From Neptunitalea lumnitzerae (GTDB lineage: Bacteria > Bacteroidota > Bacteroidia > Flavobacteriales > Flavobacteriaceae), in contig NZ_BRVO01000001.1 of the NCBI RefSeq assembly GCF_027924185.1, positions 744,001 to 808,000 on the forward strand: a stretch of DNA of 64,000 nucleotides. The letters run 5' to 3'. This document shows, piece by piece, positions 62,922 through 64,000 of this stretch. Made by a program: the position numbers and the translations under genes. The notes under the pieces are model-generated. The model searched no databases and was not told the DNA's origin. It saw only the letters and a program-made list of their open reading frames with translations. Within the stretch, counting starts at the first letter, position 1; every line of letters begins with the position of its first letter.

Positions 62922-64000
62922 ATGAAAAAATTAGTAACACTGTTTATACTTTTGTTTATAAGCTTTGCAAATGCACAAAACGATGAGGTATCGTTTACGG
63001 CAAATGTGAGCAAAAAGAAATTGGGTGTAAATCAACGACTACGTGTAGATTTTACTATTGAGAATAAAGATGGAGATAATTTTACAAGACCTAGTTTTGA
63101 AGGTTTTAGAATTATCTCGGGTCCTGCACAGCAGGTAAGTAATGTGTGGAATAATGGAGTGCGTTCTTTTTCAAGAAGTTATTCGTATATTCTTCAGCCT
63201 TCAGAGGTAGGCAAGGTAGTTATTAGCCAAGCCACTATTGAGGTAGATGGTAAGGTGTACAAAACCATGCCTATAGAAATAGAGGTAACAAAAGCTGTTG
63301 ACGACCCTAATGCTATACCTGGAGTAGATGAAGATTTAGGAGATAAGTTACTGCTTATGGCAGAAGTTTCTAAAACCAATCCGTATGTAAACGAGCCTAT
63401 ATCTGTAACCTATAAGCTTTATTTTGCCACAGATATAGGGGTAAATCAATTTGATGTAATAGACGACCCAAAGTATAGCAACTTCTGGAATCAGAATATT
63501 GAGACAAAGGGGTATAATACAGAAACCAAACTTTATAACGGAAAACGCTACCGAGTAGCCACCCTTAAAAAGGTTGCTTTATATCCGCAACAGGCTGGTG
63601 AACTAGAAATAGAACCGCTAACCATTGATGTAGGGGTTGAGGTACCTACTAATAGACGAAATTTTATTGGTAGACCTATCTATGTAAACACTACAAAAAG
63701 AGTATCAGCAGGTACTAGAACTATTAATGTGAAACCATTGCCTACAGAGGGTAAACCCGAAAGTTTCTCAGGTGCCGTTGGACAATTCGATTTTAAAGTG
63801 GAGATATCCAGAGATTCTTTAGAGGCTAATGAATCTTTAGACGCTCGTGTTAGAGTATCTGGTAATGGTAATTTAAAACTGTTGAGTTTACCTAAACTTA
63901 AAACACCAAGTGCTTTAGAAACGTACGACCCAGAGTACGAAGAAAAGGTTACTACCAAACTTACCGGTATGGAAGGTAGCGTAGCCGAAAATTATACTAT
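62922..64000 (+). CDS. batD: BatD (BatD/oxygen-tolerance family), 3' end outside the window
   Basis: The first 359 codons are present; the gene runs off the right edge. A signal peptide (MKKLVTLFILLFISFANAQ) is followed by repeated Ig-like domains: SFTANVSKKKLGVNQRLRV, GFRIISGPAQQVSNVWNNG and SYILQPSEVGKVVISQATI are typical of BatD. BatD is a periplasmic scaffold with a membrane anchor near its end, not yet visible. It starts 21 nt after batC in the same operon. Confidence 0.93.
   Translation, partial: MKKLVTLFILLFISFANAQNDEVSFTANVSKKKLGVNQRLRVDFTIENKDGDNFTRPSFEGFRIISGPAQQVSNVWNNGVRSFSRSYSYILQPSEVGKVVISQATIEVDGKVYKTMPIEIEVTKAVDDPNAIPGVDEDLGDKLLLMAEVSKTNPYVNEPISVTYKLYFATDIGVNQFDVIDDPKYSNFWNQNIETKGYNTETKLYNGKRYRVATLKKVALYPQQAGELEIEPLTIDVGVEVPTNRRNFIGRPIYVNTTKRVSAGTRTINVKPLPTEGKPESFSGAVGQFDFKVEISRDSLEANESLDARVRVSGNGNLKLLSLPKLKTPSALETYDPEYEEKVTTKLTGMEGSVAENYT

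Noticed and set aside
1-64000. tRNA, rRNA, CRISPR arrays, insertion sequences, phage or attachment sites
   Set aside because: The window was read for their repeats, cloverleaf ends and typical genes; none was found, so no mobile origin is claimed for the arabinan locus.

Overview
The window is low-GC chromosomal DNA from a member of the Bacteroidota, almost certainly the family Flavobacteriaceae. The evidence is type IX secretion sorting tails, SusC/SusD pairs, TAnnTTTG-type promoters, a LytS/LytTR pair and an aerotolerance (Bat) operon. The genus cannot be fixed from the sequence. No tRNA, rRNA, CRISPR array, insertion sequence or prophage was seen.

Layout. 1-4.5 kb (minus strand): the N-terminal part of a very large alpha-2-macroglobulin lipoprotein that runs off the left edge, preceded by a lipoprotein isoaspartyl peptidase/asparaginase. 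4.7-6.9 kb: 3-hydroxyanthranilate dioxygenase plus an ALDH7-type aldehyde dehydrogenase. 6.85-7.17 kb: a gene-free stretch that looks like a small RNA gene between two terminators. 7.2-16.9 kb: a T9SS-secreted GloVer-repeat protein, a LytTR response regulator and LytS-type kinase divergent from an outer-membrane barrel protein, a DUF2254 membrane protein, another T9SS protein, PhnA and a short-chain dehydrogenase.

17.0-48.9 kb is the core of the window: a complete L-arabinan/L-arabinose utilization locus. It has a Nudix-type AraR regulator, two SusC/SusD pairs, three GH43, three GH51 and one GH127 enzymes, then araB-araD-araA, a mutarotase and a sodium/sugar symporter, with a GH97 enzyme on the other strand. 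The polymer would be bound and cut at the surface by SusD and the endo-arabinanase, imported by SusC, trimmed to L-arabinose in the periplasm by the GH43/GH51/GH127 set, taken up by the symporter and converted to D-xylulose 5-phosphate by AraA, AraB and AraD. A motif, AAGTGT-N7-ACATTT, recurs at four promoters: susC1, susC2, araB and the GH97 gene. At three of them it sits exactly 1 nt downstream of the -7 box. I infer that it is the AraR operator and that the four promoters form one regulon.

48.9-56.2 kb: a metallophosphoesterase, an AlbA_2-domain protein, then a CRP/FNR-family regulator followed by a perfect FNR-type box and a run of redox/aromatic genes (NAD(P)-binding reductase, YceI, VOC protein, LigB-type dioxygenase), and a convergent SDR/aldo-keto reductase pair. 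56.4-64 kb: the Bat operon (MoxR, DUF58, a two-membrane-segment protein, BatA, BatB, BatC, start of BatD), cut by the right edge.
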